A DNA stretch of 64,000 nt from Neodontobutis hainanensis (Eukaryota > Chordata > Actinopteri > Gobiiformes > Odontobutidae). The position numbers and the translations under genes are program-made. The notes beneath the pieces were generated by a model, which did no database searches, had not been told where the DNA came from, and saw only the letters and a list, made by a program, of their open reading frames with translations. The stretch is from the NCBI GenBank assembly GCA_024349245.1, contig JALDNG010001414.1, positions 62,001 through 126,000 of the forward strand, given 5' to 3'. Positions 37,701-49,200 of this stretch are shown here, in pieces; position 1 is the first letter of the stretch, and each line of letters opens with the position of its first letter.

Positions 37701-40700
37701 CTCTGCCACTGTGCATCTGCACGCAACAATGTGTTTGACTGAAATCGCAAAGATTTCGCAAAGAGGAGATTTATGTTGCGGCACCTGTAATCCTGTTGTG
37801 TAAACTGTGATGCTAGAAAAAACTGCACTAGAAAAATCCACAGTGAATGACAATGCATTGTCTGCGATTGGCGACACACATTTTTACTGTGTCTTCTAAA
37901 CTGCATAATTTTTTTAAAGTCTGCAAATGATGTTGCCTTGTCACTTTGGGTCACATGGATTAAGAACGGCTTGAATAAATTCTGGTATGCCTCCTTGCTG
38001 ATACAGCAGGCATATCAGCAAATTCTTTCTCATTGTTTCATCAGCATTTCTCAGTGTTAGAATTGTCGCTGCTCAAATAACGTGCTCCGTAACAGTCTCA
38101 CTGTTTGATTTTTGTCGATAAGTCAGTTCTGTGTAAAGGCTTATTATGCGTGGCTTTCCTTTTCCCGCGTAATATGTCCGTAATTTCTCCAAGGCCCTTC
38201 TTCCATCATCGGGTGCTTCTGTCATGACTAAACTTAAACATTTATTGTCTAAGAATCAACTTTTCATTCTCTTCATAAGGCTCGTACAAGATTGTATTTC
38301 TAAGCCCTTGTAAGTGTGAATGTACTAAACATTTTGTCTCCCACAGTTTATACATTTTTTGGGAAGTTAGAAGTGATTTTAATGTGGACTCAGAGCGACA
38401 CAGGTAAACATGTGAGTGCAACAACTTGAGCCAGAGAAGACAGGTTCTGGAGGGCCTAACATGCATCTGGAGGTGAACAGCCAGTAAGAACATTTCTCAG
38501 GAAAACTCACCACATTGGCTGAAAGTGTGAAACTCACAAGTGTGTGCAATGTGACAGAGAACACTGCTCAGACAACATTCAGGCTCCTGGTGGGTTCAAG
38601 TGTATCTCTGTCTCAGCATCTGTTACAGAACTGTACCAAGTCTCTGTTTGGCTTCATGGCGGTAACAACTGAGGGAGCCACATGACCTACTATGTACCTC
38701 AGATAGCTGAGGTTCATGTCTCTCATTGCCAGGTGACCAGAGAGAGAAATGTCCAGCATTTTCTTCAAGAGTCAGGGGTGTTCAGTAAAACTCTGGAATT
38801 CAGCTTCCAACCAGCTCCAAGAGACATGGTGCGTTCAGTGAGAAAACACATCAGTCTTATAAATGACTATAAAAGACTGACTTCATAAATTGTCAAAAAT
38901 GTGGTTGTGTTTTCAGGTGTGTGTGCTGCAGGATGTGTGCGTTTCACCAGATGAGGGCTGTTTGCTTCGAGAGGCAAAGAAGTGGTCCATGAAGGCAGCC
39001 AAAGACTATAAGGTCATCACCCACGGAGAGAGGGTGGGTCTGGAAGGAATCAACTACCTATATTTGGTCAAAAAGTTTGATCATTCCATTTTCATTTTTG
39101 ACAGAATGTATCAATGTCTCATCAACCACAACTAAAGTCAAAAGATAAAAATAAAAAAGTCAATATTCTGTTTTTGTGTCCGTCAGGCTCTGGTGACTCT
39201 GGAGAGCCGTTTAAAGCTCTTGTCTGGGGAGACGGGGCTCAGCGTGGAGCAGAAGATTGCTGAGGTACAGGACAGCGTCAGGAAAGCCAAGGTACAGTAC
39301 GTTCTGTCAGGTTCAAACATCACTACTAGGAACAAAAGTGTGTTTAATCCACACATCCACCACTAAAGTGTTACCATGGTTACTGCACTTTTTATACTAA
39401 TTTCCTCATGGCAGATTCTAATGTTTTTCCAAGTCTTATATGACCTTGCATTACGACAGTTATGTTCCAAAGTTTGTGTCAAACTCCAGATAAATATAAC
39501 ACATATGTAGAATGACTTTGGACACTGTAGAATCAATACATTATACGTTTTTTTGCTTTGTGTGACTTAAGCATCAGTGCCGTTTTGTGTTCACTGACGT
39601 AGTAGTTATTTATGTTAGTTAAACTACCTGTCTTTCAGCTCAGCTTACAGCTTGTCTTTGTAAATCTGGTGCTAAATAGGCTACTAACACAATCTGGCCA
39701 GTAAGTTCTTATCAGACTTGAAAGAATCTTTCTTGTGGCACTGCTACTTATGATGACCTTATGACCTTTATGTAATACTAAAACAATGAGTTCAGCTTCT
39801 GCAAGATGAACTCCAAACCTGTCCTGATGTGTCTCCTTTGTCAGCTGAGCCGAATGAAGGCTGAGGCACGTCTAAGGCTGCTGTCCCAGAGCGTCTCGGG
39901 GACTGAGCTGTGGCTGGATCAGGCCATGAAGCAAGCTGACGAGGAACTGGAGCGGGACCGCAGAGTCAGCGAGCAGAGGAAGTCCACTGAGGACTTTTCA
40001 GTACGAGCTACTGAAAGTACTACTGTATACGTTAGAAAACTGAACGGGAAAGGACTAATCAATCTTCTTCTATGTCACCATCCTGTGTTTTCCAGGAGGA
40101 TGAGTTTGAGCTGACAGACTTGGAGGAATATGATGAAAATGGAGACATCTTTGCTGATCCAGCCTCGATGTCTGGAGTGTGTGTTTATCCTGCAGCCTGC
40201 AGAGTCATCTACAGTTATCAGGTAAACACTGCAGACACAGACAAAGCCAAACAATCAAGCCAATAAAAATGTTATCAAGTACAAAAGGCCAAAGATCAAG
40301 ATGCATGCTGGTCTTCAATTTTAGTTTTCACTGTAGCTGTCAGTGTGCATCTTCAGATATGGCTAAACAACAGCTTAAACAATGTGTGTTAGTGCTAACA
40401 GTGACTGTCATTTTAAAACTAAAGAAATGCTCATTGACTGTAGGTGCGATACACCCCCATTTTAGCTTGTGGGGTGCCAACAAATTCTTATATAGGTGCT
40501 GGTCATATAATTAGAATATCATCAAAAAGTTGATTTAGAGAGGCTGGCTGTTCACAGAGCTCTGTGTCCAAGCACATTAAGGCGAAAGGAAGGAAAAGAT
40601 GCGGTAGAAAAAAGTGCACAAGCAATAGGGAAAACTGCACCCTGGAGAGGATTGTGAAACAAAAAGAGTGGACTGCAGCTGGAGTCAGTGCTTCAAGAAC

Positions 40701-43568
40701 CACTGCGCACAGACGTATTCAAGACATGGGATTTCGTTGTTGCATTCCTTGTGTCAAGCCACTCTTGAACGACAGACAGCGTCAGAAGCTTCTCGCCTGG
40801 GACTGCTGCTGAGAGGTCCGATGTTATGTTCACTGATGTATGTACTTCCAGAGTCTGGAGGAAGAGAGGAGAGACACATAATCCACATTGCTTGAGGTCC
40901 AGTGTAAAGTTTCCACTGTCAGTGATGGTTTGGTGCCATGTCATCTGCTGGTGTTGGTCCACTGTGTTTTCTGAGGTCCAAGGTCAACACAGCCGTGTAC
41001 CAGGAAGTTTTAGAGCACTTTTTGTCTCCTGCTGCTGACCAACTTTATGAAGATGCAGATTTAATTTTCCAACAGGACTTGGCATCTGCACACAGTGCCA
41101 AAGCAACCAGTACCTGGTTTAAGGACTATGGTATCCTGTTCTTAAATGGGGTATTGTAAAGAGGATGATGCAAAATGCCAGACCAGCAATGCAGAAGAGC
41201 TGAAGGTCACTTTCAGAGCAACCTGGGCTCTCATAACATCTGAGCAGTGCCACAGACTGATCGATTCAATGCCATGCTGCATTGCTGCAGTCATTCAGGC
41301 AAAAGGAGCCCCAACTAAGTATTGAGTGCTGTACATGCTCATACTTTTCATGCTCCCACTTGTCAGTTGACCAAGATTTCTAAAAAATCTTTCTTTGGTC
41401 ATAAGTAATATTGTAATTTTCTGGGATTTTCCTTAGTTGTCATTTATAATCAACAAATTTAAAGAAATAAACATTTGAAATAGATCAGTCTGTGTTTAAT
41501 GAATGAATTTTATTTAGAAGTTTCACTTTTTGACACGCACCTGTATATTGCATCTGTGAGCATTTATATTGTCTACACTGCTCACAGAATGGTGCTTTCC
41601 CCGCATGACCCAAAGGAGCTCGACATACCTTCCAAGAGGTTAGAAATCTAGGGGTCATCATGGACTCCAGAGTCACATTAAGTTAATTACATCATCTGCA
41701 TTTTATCACCTTAAAAACATTTCCAGAGTCAAAAGGATGATGTCTCAACCAGACTTAGAAAGACTTATTCATGCTTTTATCTCCAGCAGGTTAGATTATT
41801 GTAACGGCCTGCTCACTGGTCTCTCAACTAACTAACGAACTAAACCTGGTGAAGCAGCGTTTAAGTTTCATGCAGCATAAATCTGGAACAGCCTCAACTT
41901 TAACCATGTTCAAGGGAGGATAAAAACCTTCCTCTTTAGCTCCGTCTACAATGCAACTTAAACACTTCAGCCCGGGGCCTGCCTGGTTGTTGTTTACAAT
42001 AATGAAACAAGTGCATGTTAGCATACTTCTGCAGACAACTAATCTACAAACACAAGGCTGATTATGATATTTTATTTTCCTTCATCTCTTCATGACAGAT
42101 GCACCGTGTAGTGTAAAAACAACTCTAAGTTGTGCAGAATGTAGCATTTCAATAATTACATATAATACTATAAATACATATTAATTTGACTGTACTGTAC
42201 TTTTACATGCTCTGCAGGCCTGTCAGTCAGATGAACTGTCAGTGATGGAGGGAGAGGAGCTCCAGGTGGTGGAGGATGGAGACATGGAGGACTGGCTAAA
42301 GGTAGAATGACTTTGGTCTTTGTGTTCGACAGAATGTAACCTGTTTGTGAACTTTAGTGTGTGTATGTTGCAGGTGTGTAACTCCTGTGGTCAGGTGGGA
42401 TATGTGCCTGAGCGCTACGTGCAGTTCCTGTGTATACCAGCAGAGGACTCTATTCCACTGGACGCCTCCTTCAGCTCTACCTCCTCTATCGGTCACAAGG
42501 AGAAACACAAGAGTCGAGGTACCACTATATACGCTGGCAACACCTGGCTAAGATGTTATAAAATGTTTGCTTATTGTGGTCATAAAATGTTATTTTTTTC
42601 ATATTTCATATTACATTATACTATGTACTTATTTAATTTTGGGCATTCTCTGAAAACTTTAAAAAGCCCTGTTGTTTTGCCACTGGCATCATAATTAGTG
42701 CAAATGCTTGTCAGGTGTGGCCAGGGCGTTGTACTCCTACCAGGCCCAGAGTGCAGAGGAGCTGTCCTTCCAGGAGGGCGCAATCATACATCTGGTTCGC
42801 TGTAAACATGGAGAGGTATGAGCCCCGAGACATTTATTTATTCATTCTTTAAATTGTCCTATTGTCCAAACCCACAGTCTCTGAATTATTTGTACTGTGT
42901 GTTTACTGTGAAGGTGGACGATGGTTTTTGGGAGGGAGAGCTGAATGGACAGATCGGAGTGTTCCCTTCACTGGTGGTGGAGCTCATCCACGATGAAGCT
43001 GAGAATGAGATGGAAGAGGTGAGTCTGAAATATTCTGTCGGCTTGTTTAGAGTCTGTACTCTAAATGTGATATATTTCTTCCCAGCCTCTCCAGACTCCC
43101 ACAATGCCCTCCTTTTCACCCCCCATCTCAGTGCCGCCAAGCCCTGAATATAGTGCACCACTTGCTACCACTCCCTAGTGGAGTGGAGGACATAGAGCAG
43201 GGCCCTCCACAGAAGCACAGAGGCCTCCTGACGAGCCAATCAGTGAGTGCTTTCTATATCTTTTATTTCTGTAATCACTGCTATGTTAGCATTACTTGTA
43301 TTAAATGTGTTATTTCTGTGCCTCTGCTTGCATTATCAGAGGCTGAGAGCAGAAATTCACCAAGTTTCTTCACCACTCGACTGAGGCCAGTATGTTTCAA
43401 AAGACTTTTTGTATTTTTGATGCAGACAATGATAAAAAAGAATACCTTTCACCTTAAAGCATCTTCACCATCTTCTAATCTGGCTAACCAAAATAAAATC
43501 TAACTTTAATATTCTTCTTTTTCCTTCAGTGTCGAGCACCTCCTCCTCCTCCGACTCACAAGACTTGA
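31784..43568 (+). CDS. fchsd1: F-BAR and double SH3 protein (FCHSD1-like), copy 1, premature stop
   Basis: 21 exons: 31784-31810, 32871-32968, 33061-33106, 33480-33553, 35059-35200, 35278-35414, 37112-37169, 37269-37397, 37472-37594, 38733-38828, 38917-39033, 39187-39291, 39845-40000, 40096-40221, 42218-42301, 42374-42518, 42715-42815, 42914-43018, 43086-43242, 43340-43389 and 43530-43568. Order: F-BAR domain (MQPPPRK start, coiled helices to about residue 400), acidic linker, SH3-1 (about 471-526, motifs VIYSYQ, DWLK, GYVPERYV), SH3-2 (about 557-613, ALYSYQ, GFWEGE, GVFPS), proline-rich tail. F-BAR/SH3 proteins bind curved membranes and WASP-type actin regulators. In exon 19 a C-run is 2 nt shorter than in copy 2 and another 1 nt shorter, giving TAG at 43176-43178 and a 653-aa product lacking the last 52 residues. 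FCHSD1 is preferred over FCHSD2 because of the PSFSPP and RLRP..APPPPP tail. Confidence 0.85.
32430..32605 (+). repeat. Unclassified dispersed repeat in fchsd1 intron 1, copy 1
   Basis: It shares CTATGGTAGCCCTTGAGGGG and TCAGTGCTCAGTTTGCCCTC with the copies at 25030 and 27268. Its duplicate is at 46899. Confidence 0.5.
34738..34962 (+). mobile_element. tRNA-derived SINE in fchsd1 intron 4, copy 1
   Basis: The body is 34745-34955, flanked by the 7-bp direct repeat TGTATTT (34738-34744 and 34956-34962). It has an A box (TGGCTCAGTGG), a perfect B box (GGTTCGAGTCC), the GGACACTTAATCCACCTTGC block, and the L2-type end AAGTCGCTTTAGATAAAAGT. It is in the same place in copy 2, so the insertion predates the segmental duplication. 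Confidence 0.9.
35510..35610 (+). repeat. Short dispersed repeat fragment ('ACTGCCTCTGGAGTGA'), copy 1
   Basis: AAACTGCCTCTGGAGTGATG followed by CCAACCAATCATAG resembles AAACTGCCTCTGGACTGAAG and CAACCAGTCAGATG at 62178-62228. It is probably a non-autonomous DNA element. The duplicate is at 49978-50078. Confidence 0.35.
40493..41543 (+). mobile_element. Tc1-like DNA transposon remnant in fchsd1 intron 14, copy 1
   Basis: The left end TAGGTGCTGGTCATATAATT and the diverged right end CACTTTTTGACACGCACCTG are bounded by TA dinucleotides. Inside, broken frames encode a Tc1 transposase: AGVSASRTTAHRRIQDMGF (helix-turn-helix), LNDRQRQKLLAW, then the catalytic part FSEVQG/RSKVNTAVYQEVLEHFL and DADLIFQQDLASAHSAK. 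Multiple stops and frameshifts make it inactive. It lies between the exons ending 40221 and starting 42218. Confidence 0.9.
41628..41965 (+). mobile_element. LINE (CR1/L2-like) reverse-transcriptase fragment, copy 1
   Basis: Plus-strand words such as AATCTAGGGGTCATCATGGA (RT motif NLGVIMD) and CAGGTTAGATTATTGTAACG (RLDYCN), then a C-terminal block near 41860-41950, are typical of the C-terminal RT region of fish LINEs. Frames are broken and internal parts deleted. It lies downstream of the Tc1 remnant in the same intron. Confidence 0.65.
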
Positions 43569-43855
43569 CCCAAGTGGCTCAGTGTTTTTTCTTGTTGTGA
43601 TTGAAGGGCCACAATTTTCTGTATAAGCGCAGTTGGCATTTAAGCTTAGGCTAACATCAATATGAATAACGGTTTAAAAAATGATTCATATTATTACTGT
43701 GTTCTTTTGTTGACACTGAGTAAACATTAAGTTTCATTTTAAAAGTGGCTGCAGCAGATGATTATCAGGATGTGAAAATTGTCCATGACAACTTTATATT
43801 GAGAAAAAAATTTAATAATTAATGTAGCATACTATAAAAAGACAATAACTTTTAT
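43569..43855 (+). other. 3' flank of fchsd1 copy 1 up to the duplication junction
   Basis: No AATAAA was found between the stop codon and the junction. The signal found beyond copy 2 (58798) is absent here because copy 2 starts instead. Confidence 0.4.
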
Positions 43856-43967
43856 TCTTTTCTTGCTCTTAGATGGCTTGGATCTATTCTAGACTAGAAG
43901 GGATAATATCCGCCTGACGACTGACAAACCACTTCAGGAATCTTTGAATTTACAAAGCACCTCCATC

Positions 43968-44342
43968 ATGGGCCTTTGTACAAGCAAGACCACTGTCACT
44001 CTAGACCCAAGTGCCCACACCATGAACACTGAGCAAGTGAGCCGTGGAGCGGGTGAGTGGGAAAGCCCCAAGGGAACCCCCATCCTGGACGAGGGCATCC
44101 TGATGGTCCAACCTGCCAAGAGCAAGGCCGAGAGCGGTGGGACCAAGAGCTGCAGAGTGATTAATTATGCGGCAAAAGAATATCTTACGCTGGGGGGCAA
44201 AGTGAGAGTGGAGGGGGAGGCTCAGACCTCACGCGACGCAGAGGAGGAAGAGGATGACGATGAGGGCAACGGCATGGAGGAGCTCATCATCTTCTCTGAC
44301 AGCGAGGACAGCCTGAAGAGCGAGTTCTTAGAGCTGAGTTAA
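43968..44342 (+). CDS. Small acidic, predicted N-myristoylated protein, copy 2
   Basis: The 124-aa translation is the same as the frame at 29500-29874 (MGLCTSK start, AEEEEDDDE acidic run, SDSEDS motif). The duplicated block starts only 17 bp before the acceptor that opens this exon, so any upstream exon and promoter of copy 1 are missing here. Expression would need a new promoter or read-through from fchsd1 copy 1, whose stop region ends about 300 bp upstream. The polyadenylation signal is retained. Confidence 0.55.
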   Translation: MGLCTSKTTVTLDPSAHTMNTEQVSRGAGEWESPKGTPILDEGILMVQPAKSKAESGGTKSCRVINYAAKEYLTLGGKVRVEGEAQTSRDAEEEEDDDEGNGMEELIIFSDSEDSLKSEFLELS

Positions 44343-44494
44343 TGAGTGTCACTGTAGTGTCTTTGTCTTTTATTATCATATTCCATCTTTTTATTTATTA
44401 GTGCAAAATAATGTAAAGTATTCATGATATTTAGAATGACCATGGTTCAAAAAGGGGAATTTCTCACATTTTCAGTAGTTTTAAATATTTTTTT

Positions 44495-44500
44495 AATAAA
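44495..44500 (+). terminator. Polyadenylation signal, small acidic-protein gene copy 2
   Basis: AATAAA at the position equivalent to 30027. It might also serve fchsd1 copy 1 read-through transcripts (inference). Confidence 0.5.
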
Positions 44501-44517
44501 TACAATTTACAAGATTT

Positions 44518-46252
44518 ATGATGCCTGGACTCTTTTTTTTCTCTGGTAAAGAATACAAATCAAATAGAAAGGTGCCCTGGCTTTTGGTGCATCCAAGTTT
44601 TAACACAATTACACAGCAAACCGAGATTAAGGTCAGGTTGCACTGTTAGGCCCCTGGCCACCATTTGTGGTATCCGGTTTTATGTAAATACTGCTGTGCA
44701 AACTCTGGTCTCTGGTTAGTGGCCTGCTCTAGTGATGTTTCCTGATTGACTCCCATGTGATCTTACTCCTTTTGCTCTGATTGGTTTGGCCCTCCAGTGC
44801 CACTTTTACTGGTTACAGGACAAAGCTACGCCCACCTGCCAGTCTGACCATGCCTTAGAAGAGATTCTTATATTAGTTTTGTAATTGAGACACTTGTTTT
44901 CCCTTCTTGCTATTTGGTCAAATTAAGTAGAGTTGGCATTTTTTTTAGTAACTAATCTGGGATTATAACCAAAAATGACTTCCCATTCTTGTATAAATAA
45001 ATTCAGTTCTAACATCTCGGTCGATGTTGCTCCCCCTTTTCCCGGAAGAGCCCCCAACAGGTTAGACAGCCTTGGCAAAAGAATTTATATTGTGTACTTA
45101 AGTAGAAGTACAGATACCTGGATTTAAAAACAACTCTGGTAAAAGTAGAGGTACTGATTCACCTTCTTTACTCAAATTTTGGAAATGTACTATAGTAAAA
45201 AGTAATTTTGTTGTCAATGATACACAATAAATGTATAACTTCCCAAATGTTTAGCTTATGGTGTAATTAAATGCAGGTCCTTGAAGAACAAATTAAAAAC
45301 TTGGACTTGATTTGACACCATAAAGGTTCAGACATTTTTAATACTTTTAAGGCCTTGGACGTACCCTGTTAATGTTGTCTGCTAGCTACCGTTACCATTA
45401 ACTTTCAGAACCACATTCTCCCATAACATTGCTTACATTGTAAACTGAATTTACACAAATGCAAAATAAGCTACGCCATGAATTATTCTTGGAACCAACC
45501 ACCTCGAACAGTTTTCTTAAATAGGTCTATGGATGTCTTTCTTTCTTCAACCATATCTCTGCTGAAAACCCCACGCTGGACAGACACCTTCTCTTGTTTT
45601 TGCGCTTGACTTTTCCTCTCGTGGAAGCAACATTGTCCAAGATGTTGGAACCAAAAACCCAACAAGGTATACATCATGTTTTAACTATGGACTAAAAATT
45701 TTAAGCTATTTAAAATAAGTTTTTTATTGGTTATGTTAATGGTAAATCGCATGCTTTCTATATATGGCTTTTTTGTCCCTGTCTCAGGCACCCAAAATAA
45801 TTATTGGACAACCTGCACTAAATGAAAAATTAGGGCTGCATGGTGTGGCTTGTAATCTTTGTGTGTCCGTTTATGTATACGTGTCTAATGATCCACACAA
45901 AATAAATTTCCCCTTGGGGATCAACAAAGTACTATCAAATCAAATCAAATCAATCAAATCAAATATCTCCACTGCACTCTAAACAAAAATAAAATTTTAT
46001 GTAGTTACACGAAATTTCTGGCTCCATCTTGATCTAAGTAAATAAACAAATGACAATACTCAGAGCCTGAGTATGAAGAGGCTGGTCTGGGCTGCCCTCT
46101 GCAGGATTTAGGAGAAAAGTGAGCATGCCTCAGATTGAAAGAGAAAGAATAATGTGAGAGGCGACAGAGGCACATGTGCACACCCAGAGCAAACACACTG
46201 AGGAAGTGCACCGCTGCAGAGGCAAACCTCCACAACAGAGAATAACGGTTGT
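44518..46252 (+). promoter_or_regulatory. Presumed fchsd1-like promoter region, copy 2
   Basis: Near-identical to 30050-31783, including the LINE-type tail at 45905-45964. Because this region is inside the duplicated block, copy 2 keeps the same proximal upstream sequence as copy 1. Confidence 0.35.
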
Positions 46253-49200
46253 ATGATGATGCAGCCTCCACCCAGGAAGGTAGGCTAATGATGTCTATTA
46301 TGTTTAGTGTTAAAATGTGCTCCAAAATGAAGAGAGAAGTGAGGGTGTTTTTAATCTGAGCACTTTCAGATTGGCTTTACTTTTGATGTATATGAAGTGG
46401 TCATCTTGTATATGAAGAAAACAGCTTTAAGAACAACTTGGTGCTCACTCACTCTTAATCTCTCCTTTATTACACATTCAAGGCTTGCCACAGTGTAAGG
46501 TCAGTTTCCGAGTCACATTTTCTGGTTTCTGTGGTGTCAATTTTTAAAACGTGTGTCAATGCAGTAATGGAGATTTGTGAAGTTTCTAGGACTAACATTT
46601 AAACAAGAATCAACTATGTGTTATGAGAAGAGATGGTCACCTTCTATATTTTTATTTTAAACAGTAACAAGTTCACTGCACAGCCACATTCTGTGTAAAA
46701 TAAGTCTTACACTGTAGGTGTCATTCCAATTATTCCACAAGACCACATTCCACAGAACACATTTTCATTTAATTGACTGTATGGCAGACCGATGGAGTTA
46801 ATGCACAAATTCACTCATTTATATATTTTCTACCTGTTATAACCTGCCATAACCTGGTTACATGCAAATTTCTTTTCCACACTTCACTCTCATTTTAGAG
46901 CATGTGGACAGCTATGGTAGCCCTTGAGGGGCATACTGTTATCCATCAGCAAGGCAAGTGGAATTAGTCCAATGGAAAGTCTGTGAACTTCATAAATTAC
47001 CTAAACCTACAGGTCAGAAAGTGTGCATGTGCTTCAGTGCTCAGTTTGCCCTCTCCCTGGGCAGCCGTAGGAAATGATACAGATACTCTAATGCCACCGA
47101 CCAGTTTCTGGGCAGATCCTAGAATCTAATTACACCTGATGTGTTCACACCCAAAATAAGTTATATAGAATCATCCCATAATTTGTCTTCCTGCAGTGTT
47201 TGTTTTGTACTTTCTACATTTCACACAATGCACCTTTCATTTTTTGGTTTGCATATACATATTTAATTTAATATATTACTTTCACTGTACACAGAAAGTA
47301 AGCCATCAAACAGCAATGATAATATGTTCTTGTGTCCAGGTAAAAGAGAGCCAGCAGGTGAAGCTGGTGTTCTCAGAGCAGATCAGCAAACTCCAGACCA
47401 AACAGCACCAGGACACTGAGCTGCTGGAGGAGATCAGGTATAACTCCACTAGTTTCAGCCCTTTTATCCACACACACTTCTACAGCACAGAGATCAAATG
47501 ACACACCTGTTTTCTGCCTGTTCCCTAAGGTCCTTCAGTAAACACCGAGCCGCTTTAGAGAAAGACTACGGTCAGGTACGACAAGCTCACAACAACACGA
47601 GTTATTCTAGTGACTCTATCTTCCATTACTGGGCCTTTTTTTGACTCTGACTGGAAGTGCACCCCCTCCATTGATCCATTGGGACTGGATATGGGTCCCA
47701 TCAGTGTTGAGTGTCACGCTGTCGTCCTAAACCGGGCTTGCACCAAGCCTCGGTCTGGACAGGCCGTGTCTCGTGGGAAAAGTCCTAAGTTCCCAGCATC
47801 TTACCAAAAATGCACTGTGTGTTTTTGAGCCTAAGTGGAGAATGTGTTAGTGACGCGTGAATAAACACTGGATGTAACTGTGTGTAAATAGGTAATTGGA
47901 TTGTATTCTGGTTTATTTTGAGGAAAAACTGAAATAAATCCTTTTCAGGCTCTTCAGAGGTTAGCAGTCCAGTACCAGAAAAGAGATTGGCAACGAGGAA
48001 ACACTGACGCCATCACTTCTGGGTAAGTCTGATTACATTCTATACTATACAACGTCTCTGTCTGACAGTCATTTTTGCTGTTTGCAATATGTAGAGTATA
48101 ATTTATAAAATAATCATTTAAAAGGTTAGAAGCCAATATTAATTCTGAAGATCACCAGCAGAGCTGTACGGAGCAGTTTAAAGAAAATCAATATATCACT
48201 AGTAAACACACACAAAAAAGGAGATGATAGCATTGAGTAACATTTTTTATGCATGTGCTTTCCTAAAAGCAAAATTGTTATATTGTTCCTTAAGCTTGTT
48301 AGTAAATGGAGACTTTCTTTTTGAGTGATAACAGACTGAAATAGTAAAAGCTTTATCCCTGCACAAGCTCATGTCCCGCCTCTTTATACCTTCACCTGCT
48401 CAAGTCCTGTCTTTTTATACCTGCTCCGGCTCAAGTCCCATCTCTTTGTAAGACCGTCTTTGCCCTAAAATAAATATTAAACTATGTTAAAACAAAATAC
48501 ACTAAATGGAGTTTACATAAGTGGGTTAAAAACTATGCTAAAACAGTGTAAATTAGAATGAGCATATGCACAGTATAGATGTAAATACATAATGTAAATG
48601 GCAAGTTGTGTAACAGGTATTGCATGTTACAAATATTGCACAGTGAAAAGAGCTTATGTGTTAGCAGTGTTTGTTTTTGACAGCAGCAGGAAGGAAATAC
48701 TTGTCTGTATTGTCATATCAGATCCATGGTGGTTATAACTGGCTCTGTATAAGAACATAATGCAACAGTACTGTACTGAGCTCTTTGCAACACAGGCATC
48801 ACAGCGTATAAGTTCAATGTGCATCAAAATGTTGTGATATTTGTGCCACTATTGTACATGTTTCTGGTGGTAGGGAAAACCAGTGCAAGACACAGGAAGA
48901 ACATGCAAAAGCCACACTGCCTCTGAATCAAACCCTTCTTGCTGTGAGGCACTCCACTGCTTCTCTTGTCTCCCTGAACAACCCCCTCCTTCCCCGTACT
49001 GAGCTGTCTCAACCCCGGCTCACCTGTGTTTGTCTGATCTGTCTTTAGTCTGATGAGTTATTGCGCGATGTGCAGATGGCGCACTCATTTTCAGGAAGTG
49101 TCCAGAGTTGGCGCATTGTTTAATAAAAGGCTGGACGTGGCATTGTGGTGAAAGCACAGTCTGTATTTGGTCATTCTAGTGTTTTATTGGCTACTTCATG

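Larger units (their letters stand above)
29387..43856 (+). repeat. Tandem segmental duplication, copy 1 (14.47 kb)
   Basis: This segment is repeated directly downstream at 43855-58330 with near identity. It contains the small acidic-protein gene, the whole fchsd1-like gene, one SINE, one Tc1 remnant and one LINE remnant, all present at the same relative places in copy 2. Offsets between matching points drift only from 14,468 to 14,475. The unique left flank ends at 29386. Confidence 0.95.

Noticed and set aside
42320..42694. 124-aa frame in fchsd1 (and its copy at 56791)
   Set aside because: It is exon 16 read through into both neighbouring introns. The spliced exon is 42374-42518.
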